64,000 nt of DNA from positions 1-64,000 of the forward strand of contig JBKJIG010000089.1 in NCBI GenBank assembly GCA_046598415.1, read 5' to 3'. The stretch's first letter is position 1. Every line of letters starts with the position of its first letter. Shown here in pieces: positions 8,248 to 17,586 of the stretch. Under the pieces are notes generated by a model that was given only the letters and a program-made list of their open reading frames with translations, searched no databases and was not told the origin of the DNA. A program made the position numbers and the translations under genes. Source of the DNA: VFJZ01 sp046598415 (GTDB taxonomy: Bacteria > Actinomycetota > Thermoleophilia > Gaiellales > F1-60-MAGs149).

Positions 8248-10512
8248 CTACCGCGGAGCGCGCAGCGCCCGCCAGAGCTGCTCCGGCGTCAGGGGCAGCT
8301 CGAGGTGGCGCACGCCGCGATCCGCCAGCGCGTCGACGGCGGCGTTCCACACGGCGGGGGTCGAGCCGACGGCGCCGGACTCGCCAATGCCCTTCGCGCC
8401 CAGCGGGTTGAGCGGCGTCGGCGTCTCGGTCCGGGCCGTGGTGAACGCCGGCAGGTCGGCTGCGGACGGTATCCGATAGCCCGTCAGGTCGGCCGTCAGG
8501 GGCGTGCCGTCGGCGTCATAGGTGACGCGCTCGTACAGCGCCTGCGCGACGCCCTGCGCGATGCCGCCGTGCACCTGGCCCTCGGTCAGCAGCGGGTTCA
8601 CGATGCGTCCGGCGTCGTCGACCGCGGCCAGCCGCAGCACGCGCAGGTCGCCGGTGTCGGAATCGATCTCCACGACCGCGACGTGGGTGCCGAACGGAAA
8701 CGTCGACTCGGCCGGTTCGAAGTCGTGCTCGGCGTGCAGTCCGCCGACCTCCGCGGCCACATCGGCCAGCGAGAACGACCGCGAGGGCGCGCCCCGCACG
8801 TGGTAGCGATCACCGTCGCGCACGACGTCGGCGCGGTCCGCCTCGAGCATGCCCGCGGCGAGCCTCCGCGCCTGCTCGTCCACGTCGCGGGCCGCGACGA
8901 CCACGGCGGAGCCGGCTACCTGCAGCGAGCGGGACGCGAACGTCCCGAACCCGCGCGGCACCAGCGCGGTGTCGGAGTGCACGACGTTGATGCGCTCCAT
9001 CGGGACGCCGAGCGTCGCCGAGGCCACCTGGGCGAACGTCGTCTCATGGCCTTGCCCCTGCGGCGAGACGCCGATCGCGACGTCGAGCGTCCCCGTCGTG
9101 GCGACGGTGACCGAGGCGTGCTCGGGCCGCGCGAACGTCGTGATCTCGACGTAGCAGGCGACGCCGACGCCGAGCAGCCGGCGGTCGCCGCGAGCACGGC
9201 GCGCAGCCTGCTCGCGGCGAGCTCCGTCGTAGTCGGCGAGCTGCAGCGCGCGATCGAGCGCCGTCTCGTAGTCGCCGGAGTCGTACAGGCTGTCGACCGC
9301 CGTCCGGAACGGGAAGGCGGTGGGCGCGATCAGGTTGCGGCGCCGGACGGCCACCGGATCGAGGCCGAGCTCCGCCGCCAGCTGGTCGACGGCGCGCTCG
9401 ACCAGCGCCGCCGCCTCCGGGCGCCCGGCACCGCGCAGCGGAGCGGTCGGCGTCGCGTTCGTGACGATGCTGCGGATGCGGGCGCGGATCGCGGGGATCA
9501 CGTACGCGCCGGACAGCATCGGCAGCGACATCGAACCCACGTAGGGCGACAGCGGGTAGGCGCCGAGGTCGGCCAGCAGCTCCACGTCGAGGCCGGTGAT
9601 CGTGCCGTCGCGGCGGGCACCGATCGCGAAGTGCTGCACCTGCCCACGGCCGTGCGGCAGAGCGACCATCGACTCGCTGCGCGTCTCGGCGTAGCGGACG
9701 GGGCGGCGGAGCAGCCGGGCGGCGTGGGCGACGCAGACGTGCTCGACGAGCGTCTCGAGCTTCGGCCCGAAGCCGCCGCCGACGTCGGGGGCGATCACGC
9801 GGATCGCCTCCTCCGACAGGCCGAGCGCCGCCGCCAGCGCCGACCGCGCACCGTGCACGGACTGCGTCGAGAGATGGACGAGCAGACCGGCGCCGTCCGG
9901 CTCCGCCAGCATCGCGCTGGTCTCGAGCGGCACCGGTGCGATGCGCGGGTGCTCGATGCGCCCGCGCACCACCACCTCGGCGCCGGCGAGCGGATCATCC
10001 GTCCCCCACGTCACCTCGCGCGCGACGTTGCTGCCGCGCTCCGGAAACAGCAGCGGCCCGCCGGCCGCCGCCGCCTCGACGGACATCACGGCCGGCAGCG
10101 GCTCGGCGTCGAGCGAGATCAGGGCGGCGGCATCGGCGGCCGCATAGGCATCGGTCGCGAGCACCATCGCCACCGGCTCGCCGACGAACCGCACGCGGTC
10201 GCCGGCCAGGTAGGGCTGGGCGTCCGGGATGTCCAGCGTCACGCCGATCATCGGGCGCTTCACGGGGAGCTCGCCGAGCCCGGCGATGTCCGCCGCGGTC
10301 AGCACGGCGACGACGCCCGGCGCGGCGCGCGCCTCGGTCAGGCCTTCGAGACCCGCCACGACGGCGTGGGCGTAGCCCGAGCGCACGAACGCGGCGTGCA
10401 GCGCGCCGGCGCACGGCACGTCGGACACGAACCGGCCCTCGCCGCGCAGCAGCCGCCCGTCCTCGCGCCGCAGCAGCGGCGCGCCGAGCTCAGCCGCGCG
10501 GGATGACGGCAT
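8248..10512 (-). CDS. xanthine dehydrogenase family molybdopterin-binding large subunit
   Basis: 754 residues, full length for the large subunit of the xanthine oxidase/CO dehydrogenase family. The N-terminal a/b hammerhead begins RREDGRLLRGEGRFVSDV. Cofactor-binding stretches include GGGFGPKLETLVEHV, APLRGAGRPEA and QGQGHETTFAQVA. The general-base Glu is in KGIGESG (about residue 711). It lacks the AYRCSFR loop of true CoxL, so it is not a form I CO dehydrogenase; the substrate is unknown. No FAD or 2Fe-2S subunit gene adjoins it in the window. Its start overlaps the end of the DUF1989 gene by 23 bases, so the two are co-translated. Confidence 0.88.
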   Translation of the reverse strand: MPSSRAAELGAPLLRREDGRLLRGEGRFVSDVPCAGALHAAFVRSGYAHAVVAGLEGLTEARAAPGVVAVLTAADIAGLGELPVKRPMIGVTLDIPDAQPYLAGDRVRFVGEPVAMVLATDAYAAADAAALISLDAEPLPAVMSVEAAAAGGPLLFPERGSNVAREVTWGTDDPLAGAEVVVRGRIEHPRIAPVPLETSAMLAEPDGAGLLVHLSTQSVHGARSALAAALGLSEEAIRVIAPDVGGGFGPKLETLVEHVCVAHAARLLRRPVRYAETRSESMVALPHGRGQVQHFAIGARRDGTITGLDVELLADLGAYPLSPYVGSMSLPMLSGAYVIPAIRARIRSIVTNATPTAPLRGAGRPEAAALVERAVDQLAAELGLDPVAVRRRNLIAPTAFPFRTAVDSLYDSGDYETALDRALQLADYDGARREQAARRARGDRRLLGVGVACYVEITTFARPEHASVTVATTGTLDVAIGVSPQGQGHETTFAQVASATLGVPMERINVVHSDTALVPRGFGTFASRSLQVAGSAVVVAARDVDEQARRLAAGMLEADRADVVRDGDRYHVRGAPSRSFSLADVAAEVGGLHAEHDFEPAESTFPFGTHVAVVEIDSDTGDLRVLRLAAVDDAGRIVNPLLTEGQVHGGIAQGVAQALYERVTYDADGTPLTADLTGYRIPSAADLPAFTTARTETPTPLNPLGAKGIGESGAVGSTPAVWNAAVDALADRGVRHLELPLTPEQLWRALRAPR

Positions 10513-11107
10513 ACGCGACGTCGCGCGGCGTGCAGTCGATGCCGTTCAGCTGCACCGGCGGGAGGTCGTGCGGACAGGACGAGAGCGCCACGATGCAGTC
10601 CATCGCCGCCTCGAGCAGCACGTGGTCGCCGGGCTTCGAGACGGGTGCGGCGATCGAGACCGTTCCGTTCGACTGCAGCACGACGTTCATCCAGAGGTTC
10701 ACCGCGTTCGGCACCGCCCGCGGCGGCTCGACGCCGATCGCCCGCAGCGCCGTCTGGAAGTTGTCGGTGCAGGAGCCGTGGTCGGCCGGCGCGCCCAGCT
10801 GCAGGTAGCGGGCCGTGTCGCAGGACGGGATCAGCGTGTCGTGGACGCCGGGCGAGGAGTCCTCGAGCAGCCGCAGGATCGGACGGCGCAGGTTGGTCAC
10901 CAGCGCGTCGCCGGGCCGGGGCGCGAGCCGGTACCAGGGGTTGCGCGAGTGCGGCATCGACATCGACTCGAGCACGTCGTCGCCGGCCATCGCCCACAGG
11001 TCGACGACCTGCGAGCCGTAGGTGTTGACGATGCGCAGCCGGTCACCGGTGCCGAGGCGCATCGCGACTCCGGTGCGGGCGGGCAGCACCTGTTCAGCGG
11101 TCGTCAT
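10490..11107 (-). CDS. DUF1989 / urea carboxylase-associated family protein
   Basis: About 205 residues from the ATG at 11107; a GTG at 11128 is an alternative. Family signatures are the GDRLRIVNTYGSQVVDLWAM opening, SMPHSRNPWYRLAPRPGDAL, the central DTLIPSCDTARY stretch and NLWMNVVLQ. Members are found with urea carboxylase/allophanate and guanidine utilisation genes and also as aminomethyltransferase-like partners; their biochemical role is unclear. Here it lies directly upstream of, and overlaps, the molybdoenzyme gene, with an amidase gene about 45 bases further upstream. This fits a nitrogen-compound degradation role. Confidence 0.8.
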   Translation of the reverse strand: MTTAEQVLPARTGVAMRLGTGDRLRIVNTYGSQVVDLWAMAGDDVLESMSMPHSRNPWYRLAPRPGDALVTNLRRPILRLLEDSSPGVHDTLIPSCDTARYLQLGAPADHGSCTDNFQTALRAIGVEPPRAVPNAVNLWMNVVLQSNGTVSIAAPVSKPGDHVLLEAAMDCIVALSSCPHDLPPVQLNGIDCTPRDVAYAVIPRG

Positions 11108-11150
11108 GACGGAGCGAGACGCTACCACAGCGCCGGAGCGCGCTGGACTC

Positions 11151-12632
11151 TCAGAACGCCCGGTCGCGCGGGATCGCGTAGGTCTCCTGCCAGGGTCGGA
11201 CGCGCTCGAACGCGCCGCTCGCGGCCAGGACGTCGTCGTCGGCGTAGCGCTGGCCCACGATCTGCATGCCGACCGGCAGCCCGTCCACGAGGCCCGCGGG
11301 CACCGTGGCGGCCGGGTGACCCGTGTAGTTGAAGAAGTAGGTCATGCACCAGCCGATCAGCTGCTCGACCTCCTCGCCGTTGACGTGCGTCGGGCCCTTG
11401 GTGTTGCCGTCGTCGGTGTTCTTCACCGGCAGGCAGGAGAGCGTCGGCGAGACGAGCAGGTCGTACCGGTCCAGCACCGCCGCGACCGCGTCGCAGATGT
11501 CGGTGCGGATCTCCTGGTCCCGGGCGAGCTCGATGACGCCCATCTCGAAGCCATGGTCGAGCCACCGCAGGTACTCGGGCGGGAAGTCGGACCGATGCTC
11601 GCCGAGCAGGTCGATACCGCCGTCGGTGAACGCCTGCAGGGCCGCGCAGTTGACCGGGATGATCATCCGGCACCAGAGCTCGGCCAGCGCGTAGTGGGAG
11701 TGCGCGATCTCCATCGAGACCTCTTCGACGACCGCGCCCGCCTCGGTGAAGGCGTCGACCGCACGGCGCACGGTCTCGGCGACGGCCGGATCGACCGGGT
11801 AGACGCCGAGGTCGGGCGAGTAGGCGATGCGCAGGCCGGCGATCGACCGGTTGGAGGCCCCCCGGTAGTCGACCTTGCCGCCCAGCGAGTACGGGTCGCG
11901 CGAGTCGTAGCCGTTCAGTGCGGTGAGCGCGAGCTCGGCGTCGGCGACGGTGCGCGAGATCGGCCCCTCCGCGAGGAACGGGCTGGTCGAGCTGAACCCG
12001 TTCGGCCGCACGACGAACGGCACGCGCCCGAACGACGGCTTCATACCGTAGACGCCGCACCACGAGGCCGGGATCCGGATCGACCCGCCGCCGTCGGTGC
12101 CCTCGGCCAGCGGCACGAGGCCGTCCGCGACGGCGCCCGCCGACCCACCCGACGATCCACCGGTGTTCCGGCTCGTGTCGAAGGGGTTCCGGGAGGGGCC
12201 GAACAGGTAGTTGTCGGTGGTGCCGCGGAAGCCCATCACCGGGCTGTTCGTCTTGCCGAGGATGATCGCGCCGGCGGCCTCGATGCGCTCCGCGAATATG
12301 CAGTGCGCGTCGATCACGAGATCGCGCAGCGCGCGCACGCCGCCGAAGGTCGACTTCCAGCCCGGCTTGAAGTCGAACAGGTCCTTGATCGCGACCGGTA
12401 CGCCGTGGAAGGGGCCGAGCTCCTGGCCGGACGTGACGGCGCGCTCGGCCTCGCGCGCGCTCTCACGCGCCTCGTCGAAGGCGGTGAAGACGAAGGCGGT
12501 CAGGCTCGGGTTGCGCCGCTCGATCCGGTCGATCGCCGCGTCGACGACCTCGACCGGCGACATCGTGCGGTCGGCGATCCGGGCGGCGAGCTCGGTGGCC
12601 GGGGTATAGGCGAGTTCCTCGGAGGCGTTCAC
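11151..12632 (-). CDS. amidase signature family hydrolase
   Basis: 493 residues, the normal amidase length. The Ser-cisSer-Lys triad is visible: Lys83 in VAIKDLFDF, the cis-Ser in NTGGSSGGSAG (about 160-161) and the nucleophile Ser184 in GTDGGGSIRIPAS. These enzymes hydrolyse carboxylic amides to acid and ammonia or amine; GatA and specific amidases share the core. There is no gatB or gatC nearby, so a catabolic amidase is more likely than a tRNA amidotransferase. It heads the minus-strand group amidase, DUF1989, molybdoenzyme, and is divergent from the deacylase at 12734 with about 100 bases between them. Confidence 0.9.
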   Translation of the reverse strand: MNASEELAYTPATELAARIADRTMSPVEVVDAAIDRIERRNPSLTAFVFTAFDEARESAREAERAVTSGQELGPFHGVPVAIKDLFDFKPGWKSTFGGVRALRDLVIDAHCIFAERIEAAGAIILGKTNSPVMGFRGTTDNYLFGPSRNPFDTSRNTGGSSGGSAGAVADGLVPLAEGTDGGGSIRIPASWCGVYGMKPSFGRVPFVVRPNGFSSTSPFLAEGPISRTVADAELALTALNGYDSRDPYSLGGKVDYRGASNRSIAGLRIAYSPDLGVYPVDPAVAETVRRAVDAFTEAGAVVEEVSMEIAHSHYALAELWCRMIIPVNCAALQAFTDGGIDLLGEHRSDFPPEYLRWLDHGFEMGVIELARDQEIRTDICDAVAAVLDRYDLLVSPTLSCLPVKNTDDGNTKGPTHVNGEEVEQLIGWCMTYFFNYTGHPAATVPAGLVDGLPVGMQIVGQRYADDDVLAASGAFERVRPWQETYAIPRDRAF

Positions 12633-12733
12633 ACGGCCATGATGTCAGCCGGGTCGGTTCGCGGCAGTCCGTCGATCACCGGGTTTGCCGCGGTCGCTTG
12701 ACATCTGGCCGTCAGGCCTGACCATGCACCGTT

Positions 12734-14287
12734 GTGACTGATCTCGTGTTCCGCGGCGGACTGGTCTGCGACGGCTCGGCCCGCGATCCCTACCCCGCCG
12801 ACGTGGCGATCACCGGCGCGCGCATCACCGCCGTGGGCGAGGGGCTGCCCGCCGGCGCGACCGAGATCGACGTCGCCGGCCTGGTCGTCGCGCCGGGCTT
12901 CGTCGACGTGCACACGCACAGCGATTTCACGATCCCGGTCCGGCCCGCGGCGGCGGCGAAGCTGCTGCAGGGCGTCACCACCGACTGCACCGGCAACTGC
13001 GGCTTCTCGCCGTTTCCCCTCGCGTCCGACGCGATGTCGTCGCGGCACGGCACGTTCTTCGAGCCGGCCCTGGCCGAGCGCTGGCCGTCGCTCGCGGCCT
13101 ACGCGGAGTCGGTCGACGGGTTGCGCCCGGCGATCAACCTGGCGCCGCTGGTCGGGCTCGGGGCGGTGCGCCTGGCGGTGCTGGGAGAGGACGACCGGCC
13201 CGCGACCGCGACCGAGCTGACCGAGATGCGCCGGCTCGTCGACGTGAGCCTCGCCGAGGGCGGTTTCGGTGTCTCGTCCGGTCTGATCTACGCGCCCAGC
13301 GGCTATGCCGATGTCGCGGAGCTGGCGAGCCTGGCGGAGGTCACCGCGGCGCGGGGTCGCATCTACGCGACCCACATGCGCAACGAGGGCGACCGGCTCG
13401 AGGCGGCGGTCGACGAGGCGCTCGAGGTAGGGCGCCGGTCCGGCTGCGCGATCCAGATCTCCCACCACAAGGCGATCGGGGAGCCGAACTGGGGCAAGCT
13501 CACGACGACGCTGGCAGCCATCGACGCGGCGAACCGGTCGGGTGGCGACGTCAGCGTCGACGTCTACCCGTACACGGCCGGGTCGACGACGCTGGCCGCG
13601 CTGTTCCCGGCCGAGGCGCTCGCCGGCGGTGAGGCGGGCCTGCGGGCGAGGCTCGCCGAATCCGAGGCGCGGGCCGCCCTCGTGCGCGCCATTGCAGCGG
13701 GCGACAACCGGCTCTCCGACGTGGTGCTCGCCGGGCCGCCGTCGGCGCCCGAGCTGCGCGGTCGGCGGCTGGTCGACGTCGCGGCCGAGCGCGGCGTCGA
13801 TGCCGGCGAGCTGGTGCTCGACCTCGTGCAGGCGGACGGCCTGGACGTGGTGATGATCGTGCACGGCATGAGCGAGACGGACGTGCGGACGGTGCTCGGT
13901 CACGACCGCGCCATGTTCGGCTCGGATGGCTGGGTGATGAGCACGGATGCCGCCGGTTACGCCCACCCGCGCAACTTCGGCGCCGCGACGCGGCTGCTCT
14001 CGCACTACGTGCGCGAGACCGGATTGCTGACCCTGGCGGAGGCGGTCCGGAAGCTGTCGACGATCCCCGCCCGGCGCCTCGGGCTGGCGGATCGCGGCGT
14101 GGTCGCTCCCGGTGCCGCGGCCGACCTGGTGGCGTTCGACCTCGCCGGCCTGCGGGACGCCCCGACGTTCGAGGATCCCTGCCACCACCCCGTCGGCATC
14201 GAGCACGTGCTCGTGAACGGCGTGCCCGCGGTGACCGGCGGCGCCCTCACCGGGCTCCGCGGCGGCCGGGTGCTGCGCGCCTCCTAG
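12734..14287 (+). CDS. N-acyl-D-amino-acid deacylase family amidohydrolase
   Basis: 517 residues from a GTG. It is a D-aminoacylase-type member of the amidohydrolase superfamily, with the small beta-sandwich entry LVFRGGLVCDGSARDPY, metal ligands His60 and His62 in VDVHTHSD, the characteristic Cys near residue 89 in CTGNCGFSP, later His ligands in IYATHMRNEGD and QISHHKAIG, and the catalytic Asp in MFGSDGWV. It hydrolyses the amide bond of N-acyl-D-amino acids or related compounds. It is divergent from the amidase gene and convergent with the LuxR gene, with which it shares a CTAG stop overlap (14284-14287). Confidence 0.88.
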   Translation: MTDLVFRGGLVCDGSARDPYPADVAITGARITAVGEGLPAGATEIDVAGLVVAPGFVDVHTHSDFTIPVRPAAAAKLLQGVTTDCTGNCGFSPFPLASDAMSSRHGTFFEPALAERWPSLAAYAESVDGLRPAINLAPLVGLGAVRLAVLGEDDRPATATELTEMRRLVDVSLAEGGFGVSSGLIYAPSGYADVAELASLAEVTAARGRIYATHMRNEGDRLEAAVDEALEVGRRSGCAIQISHHKAIGEPNWGKLTTTLAAIDAANRSGGDVSVDVYPYTAGSTTLAALFPAEALAGGEAGLRARLAESEARAALVRAIAAGDNRLSDVVLAGPPSAPELRGRRLVDVAAERGVDAGELVLDLVQADGLDVVMIVHGMSETDVRTVLGHDRAMFGSDGWVMSTDAAGYAHPRNFGAATRLLSHYVRETGLLTLAEAVRKLSTIPARRLGLADRGVVAPGAAADLVAFDLAGLRDAPTFEDPCHHPVGIEHVLVNGVPAVTGGALTGLRGGRVLRAS

Positions 14288-15333
14288 CGGCGCGAAGTCG
14301 CGCGGCGGCGGTCGGCGGCCGAGCGGTCGTCCGCCAGCGCCTCCAGCGGCACGATCAGGCCCTCGGCGACGGCGCGGGCCGCAGCCGCCGCCCTGGTCGG
14401 CACGCTCAGCTTCGCGAGTACGGCCTCGACGTAGGTGCCGACGGTGCGCGGCGAGATCCACAGCCGCGAGCCGATCTCGGCGTTCGACCAGCCCGACGTC
14501 AGCATCGTCAGCACCTCGAGCTCGCGCCGGGTGAGCTCGATGGCGATCGTCTCGGCCTGGACGGTGACGATGGCCTCGCAGCCGCCGGGGCCGTCGGACA
14601 GGCACGGCGTGACACCGACCCGATGCCAGCGGCGATCGCCGGCGGGCCACAGGAAGCGGGTGGTGCAGCGGCCGTCGCGTCCGATGATGGCGTGCGCGAG
14701 GCGGGGCACCTGGGCGTCGGCGCTCAGCAGCGGGTGCGTCGCGATACCGACCAGCGGCGTGACGGCGCCGTCACAGGACAGGGCGATCGCGAACGCGCCC
14801 GGCTCGAGCAGCGACACCAGGAACCGCGCCGACAGGGTCGCGTCGGCGACGTTCGCGAGCGTCGCGCAGAGCGCCGCGACGACATCGCGTTCCGCGTCGG
14901 ACGGATGCCGGGCATCGGACGTCGATAGGTTGAGGAGGCCGGTCTCGCGTCCGGACTCCGTGCGCAGGCACATCGTCATGCCCTCGGCGTAGCCGGCGGG
15001 CACGAGCTTCTCGGCGATCGTGCGCACTGCGAGCGCGTCGCCCGGCACGTCGCGCATGCGCACCGGATAGCCCGTCTCGTGCATGTCGAGGGAGCGGATC
15101 TCCTCGTCGAACTCCGGGCCGTGGAAGTGGGTGAGCATGTCGTCCGAGTAGCCGGCGTTCGCCAACAGCCGGCGGGATCCGTCGAAGGGGTCGATGGCCG
15201 CGATCTCGGCGTGGTCGAACGGCACCACGCAGCGCAACGCCTCGAGGACGGCGTTCGCCCGCTCGACGGGCGCGAGCGGCTCGCTTGCGGCCCGCGCGAC
15301 GCGGGTCACGTCCTCAAGAGCACCCAGGGCCAT
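14284..15333 (-). CDS. LuxR family transcriptional regulator with GAF-like sensor domain
   Basis: 349 residues. Residues about 15-180 look like a GAF-type domain (FDHAEIAAIDPFDGSRRLLANAG, later TGLLNLSTSDARHPSDAE). The C-terminal helix-turn-helix carries ELTRRELEVLTMLTSGWSNAEI and LWISPRTVGTYVEAVLAKL. The start is an ATG at 15333, facing the substrate-binding protein gene at 15482. Position makes it a candidate local regulator of either the deacylase or the transporter/dimethylformamidase operon; that is inference. Confidence 0.85.
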   Translation of the reverse strand: MALGALEDVTRVARAASEPLAPVERANAVLEALRCVVPFDHAEIAAIDPFDGSRRLLANAGYSDDMLTHFHGPEFDEEIRSLDMHETGYPVRMRDVPGDALAVRTIAEKLVPAGYAEGMTMCLRTESGRETGLLNLSTSDARHPSDAERDVVAALCATLANVADATLSARFLVSLLEPGAFAIALSCDGAVTPLVGIATHPLLSADAQVPRLAHAIIGRDGRCTTRFLWPAGDRRWHRVGVTPCLSDGPGGCEAIVTVQAETIAIELTRRELEVLTMLTSGWSNAEIGSRLWISPRTVGTYVEAVLAKLSVPTRAAAAARAVAEGLIVPLEALADDRSAADRRRATSRR

Positions 15334-15481
15334 TCAGCAGTATGGGCATGTCTGCGAATCCCCGTCAATCGACGGGTTGCCAGCTCACACCCCGCTCGCA
15401 ACGATGGGCAGTGGCGGATTCCGCCCTGTCGTCCTGCATGGGAGAGCGGACGATGGCACAACGGAGGAGAGGTATAGCCCT
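15334..15481. promoter_or_regulatory. divergent intergenic region between LuxR regulator and transporter operon
   Basis: 148 bases separate the LuxR start (minus) from the ABC operon start (plus). It must hold promoters for both directions. A strong GGAGGAGAGG ribosome-binding site (15463-15472) precedes the ATG at 15482. I could not identify convincing -35/-10 boxes. Confidence 0.5.
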
Positions 15482-16822
15482 ATGCGCGATCCCGTAGGTT
15501 CGCGGCGCGTTGCGTGGCTGCTCGTGTGCGGCGCTTTGGCGCTGACCGTGGCGGCGTGCGGCGGGTCTGACAAAAAGACCACGAGCGCGACCAGCGCGGC
15601 CGACACGGCCGCTGCGCCAGCCGGCAGCTCGGCGGCGGCTGCGCCGACCGGCGCCCCGATCGTGATCGGCGGCCCGTTCGCGGTGACCGGCCCCGCCGGC
15701 ATCGCCGACCACAAGGACTGCTCGAACGGCACCCAGATGGCGATCGACGAGATCAACGCAGCCGGTGGCGTCAACGGCCGGCCGCTCAAGCTCGAGACCA
15801 CCGACATCGACATGCTGACGCCCGAGGGCGTCCAGACGTCGTTCCAGACGCTGGTCGACAAGAAGGTCGACGCCATCGTCTCGCCGTTCGTGATCACCTA
15901 CCAGCCGGCGCTCGACGTGTCGGCTGCGGCAGGCGTCCCGTACCTCTCCGGCGGCACGTCGTCGCCGACGGTCGCGGCCGCCAAGGCCGCCCCGGACAAG
16001 TACTGGAACTTCGTCCAGGATCCGTCCGAGGCGTACTACGGCTCCGGCTTCATCCAGTCGCTCGACAAGCTCGTCGAGAAGGGCAGCTGGACGCCGAAGA
16101 ACAACAAGGTCGACCTCGTCGTCGGCGACTCCGAGTACAACCAGCTGATCGGCAAGGGCGCGAAGGACCAGATCGCGGCCTCCGGCGGTAAGTGGGTGCT
16201 CGGCCTCGAGGAGCAGGTGCAGGGCGGGCAGCTGTCCGACTGGTCGTCCGTCATCCAGAAGCTCAAGAAATCCGACGCCGGCGTGATCATGATCGACCAC
16301 TGGGTCGGCGCCGAGCTCGCGAGCTTCGCCCAGCAGTTCGCGGCCGATCCGGTCGCCGGATCGCTCGTCTACCTGCAGTACGGCCCGTCCCAGCCCGAGT
16401 TCCTCGACATCGCCGGTGAGGCGGCCGAGGGCTTCTACTGGGGCACCGTCATCGGCGTGCCGAACACCGGCAAGGGCGCCGACTTCCGCGCCGCCTACGC
16501 CGCCAAGTACCCGGACACGACGTTCGGCATCGTCTACACCGGCTGGTGCTACGACATGGTGCAGATGCTGAAGGCCGCGTGGACGGACGTCGATCCGTCC
16601 GACACGAAGGGCGTCGTCGCCCACCTGAAAGCCAATCCGTACGACGGCACGACCGGCCACATCGACTTCTCGAACGTGGAAGCCCCGGTGTACCCGGACA
16701 ACGTCGACGCGGCAGATAAGGGCGTCACGCACCTCCTCTTCCAGGTACAGGGCGGCGAGCACAAGATCGTGCTGCCGGACGAGTACAAGGAAGCGGACTA
16801 CGTCACGCCTCCGTGGGGCTGA
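15482..16822 (+). CDS. ABC transporter substrate-binding lipoprotein, Liv/amide type
   Basis: 446 residues. A signal peptide ends in the lipobox TVAACGGSD, so the mature protein is lipid-anchored outside the membrane. After a Ser/Ala/Thr-rich linker the periplasmic-binding fold type I begins (IVIGGPFAVTGPAGI...GTQMAIDEINAAGGVNGRPLKL). This is the HAAT/FmdD/UrtA-like family that binds branched-chain amino acids, short amides or urea. It is the first gene of the long plus-strand operon. The downstream dimethylformamidase-type enzyme makes an amide-type ligand plausible, but the ligand cannot be read from sequence. Confidence 0.9.
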   Translation: MRDPVGSRRVAWLLVCGALALTVAACGGSDKKTTSATSAADTAAAPAGSSAAAAPTGAPIVIGGPFAVTGPAGIADHKDCSNGTQMAIDEINAAGGVNGRPLKLETTDIDMLTPEGVQTSFQTLVDKKVDAIVSPFVITYQPALDVSAAAGVPYLSGGTSSPTVAAAKAAPDKYWNFVQDPSEAYYGSGFIQSLDKLVEKGSWTPKNNKVDLVVGDSEYNQLIGKGAKDQIAASGGKWVLGLEEQVQGGQLSDWSSVIQKLKKSDAGVIMIDHWVGAELASFAQQFAADPVAGSLVYLQYGPSQPEFLDIAGEAAEGFYWGTVIGVPNTGKGADFRAAYAAKYPDTTFGIVYTGWCYDMVQMLKAAWTDVDPSDTKGVVAHLKANPYDGTTGHIDFSNVEAPVYPDNVDAADKGVTHLLFQVQGGEHKIVLPDEYKEADYVTPPWG

Positions 16823-17586
16823 TCGACACCCCGATGCATGACACGACGCCGGTGCGGGAGAGCGTGTTCTCCTGCACCGGCGTCAGCCTGCAGCTGGTCG
16901 GTCGTCAGATCCTCGACGACGTCTCGCTGTCCGTCCGTCCCGGCGAGGTCCTCGGCCTCGCCGGGCCGAACGGTGCCGGCAAGACCAGTCTGTTCGAGGT
17001 CCTGACCGGCCGCTACAAGGCGCAGCGCGGCACCGTCACGCTGGCCGGCCGCGACATCACGAAGGTGCCTCCGTACGCCCGCGCGCGGCTCGGCCTCGGC
17101 CGCACCTACCAGCGTCCGGTCGTGCCGAGCCTGCTCACGGTCGGGCAGACGTTCGAGGTGGCCCGCAAGGCGTTCCGGCCCTACCCGTCCGAGCACCAGA
17201 TGGAGTGGGCTCGGGCGCTCGTGCGCATGCGTGCACCGATCACGGCTCCGGCCGCCGGGCTCGAGACGCTGGAGCGCCGCAAGCTGATGCTCGCGTGCAT
17301 GCTCGCCCGCGGCCCCAAGGTGCTGCTGCTGGACGAGCCCGCCTCGGGCCTGACGGGTGCGGAGATCGACGAGATCGACATCATCGTCCGGGCCGCCAGT
17401 CAGGAGCACGGCGTGGCAGTCGTGATCGTCGAGCACCGGCTCGAACTGCTTGCGCTGGTCGCGTCCCGTGTGATCGTGCTCGACGTCGGCAAGATCATCG
17501 CCGAAGGCCCGCCGGAGTCCGTCTTCGACGAGCCGAAGGTGCGGGCCGCCTACTTCGAAACCGACACGGAGGTGACCCCAGCTTGA
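16813..17586 (+). CDS. ABC transporter ATP-binding protein, LivG-like
   Basis: 257 residues from a GTG that overlaps the binding-protein stop by 10 bases; an ATG at 16834 is the alternative. Walker A is GPNGAGKTSLFEVLTG, Walker B is KVLLLDEPASGL, and the H-loop is IVEHRLELL. The usual LSGGQ signature is replaced by a diverged stretch (AAGLETLERRKLMLACML), as in many LivG-like subunits. It pairs with the next gene as the second ATPase of a Liv-type importer. Confidence 0.9.
   Translation: MGLIDTPMHDTTPVRESVFSCTGVSLQLVGRQILDDVSLSVRPGEVLGLAGPNGAGKTSLFEVLTGRYKAQRGTVTLAGRDITKVPPYARARLGLGRTYQRPVVPSLLTVGQTFEVARKAFRPYPSEHQMEWARALVRMRAPITAPAAGLETLERRKLMLACMLARGPKVLLLDEPASGLTGAEIDEIDIIVRAASQEHGVAVVIVEHRLELLALVASRVIVLDVGKIIAEGPPESVFDEPKVRAAYFETDTEVTPA

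Noticed and set aside
8248..10512. Carbon monoxide dehydrogenase CoxL
   Set aside because: The AYRCSFR active-site loop with its Cys is absent, and no coxM or coxS gene adjoins it. It is better described only as a xanthine-dehydrogenase-family subunit.
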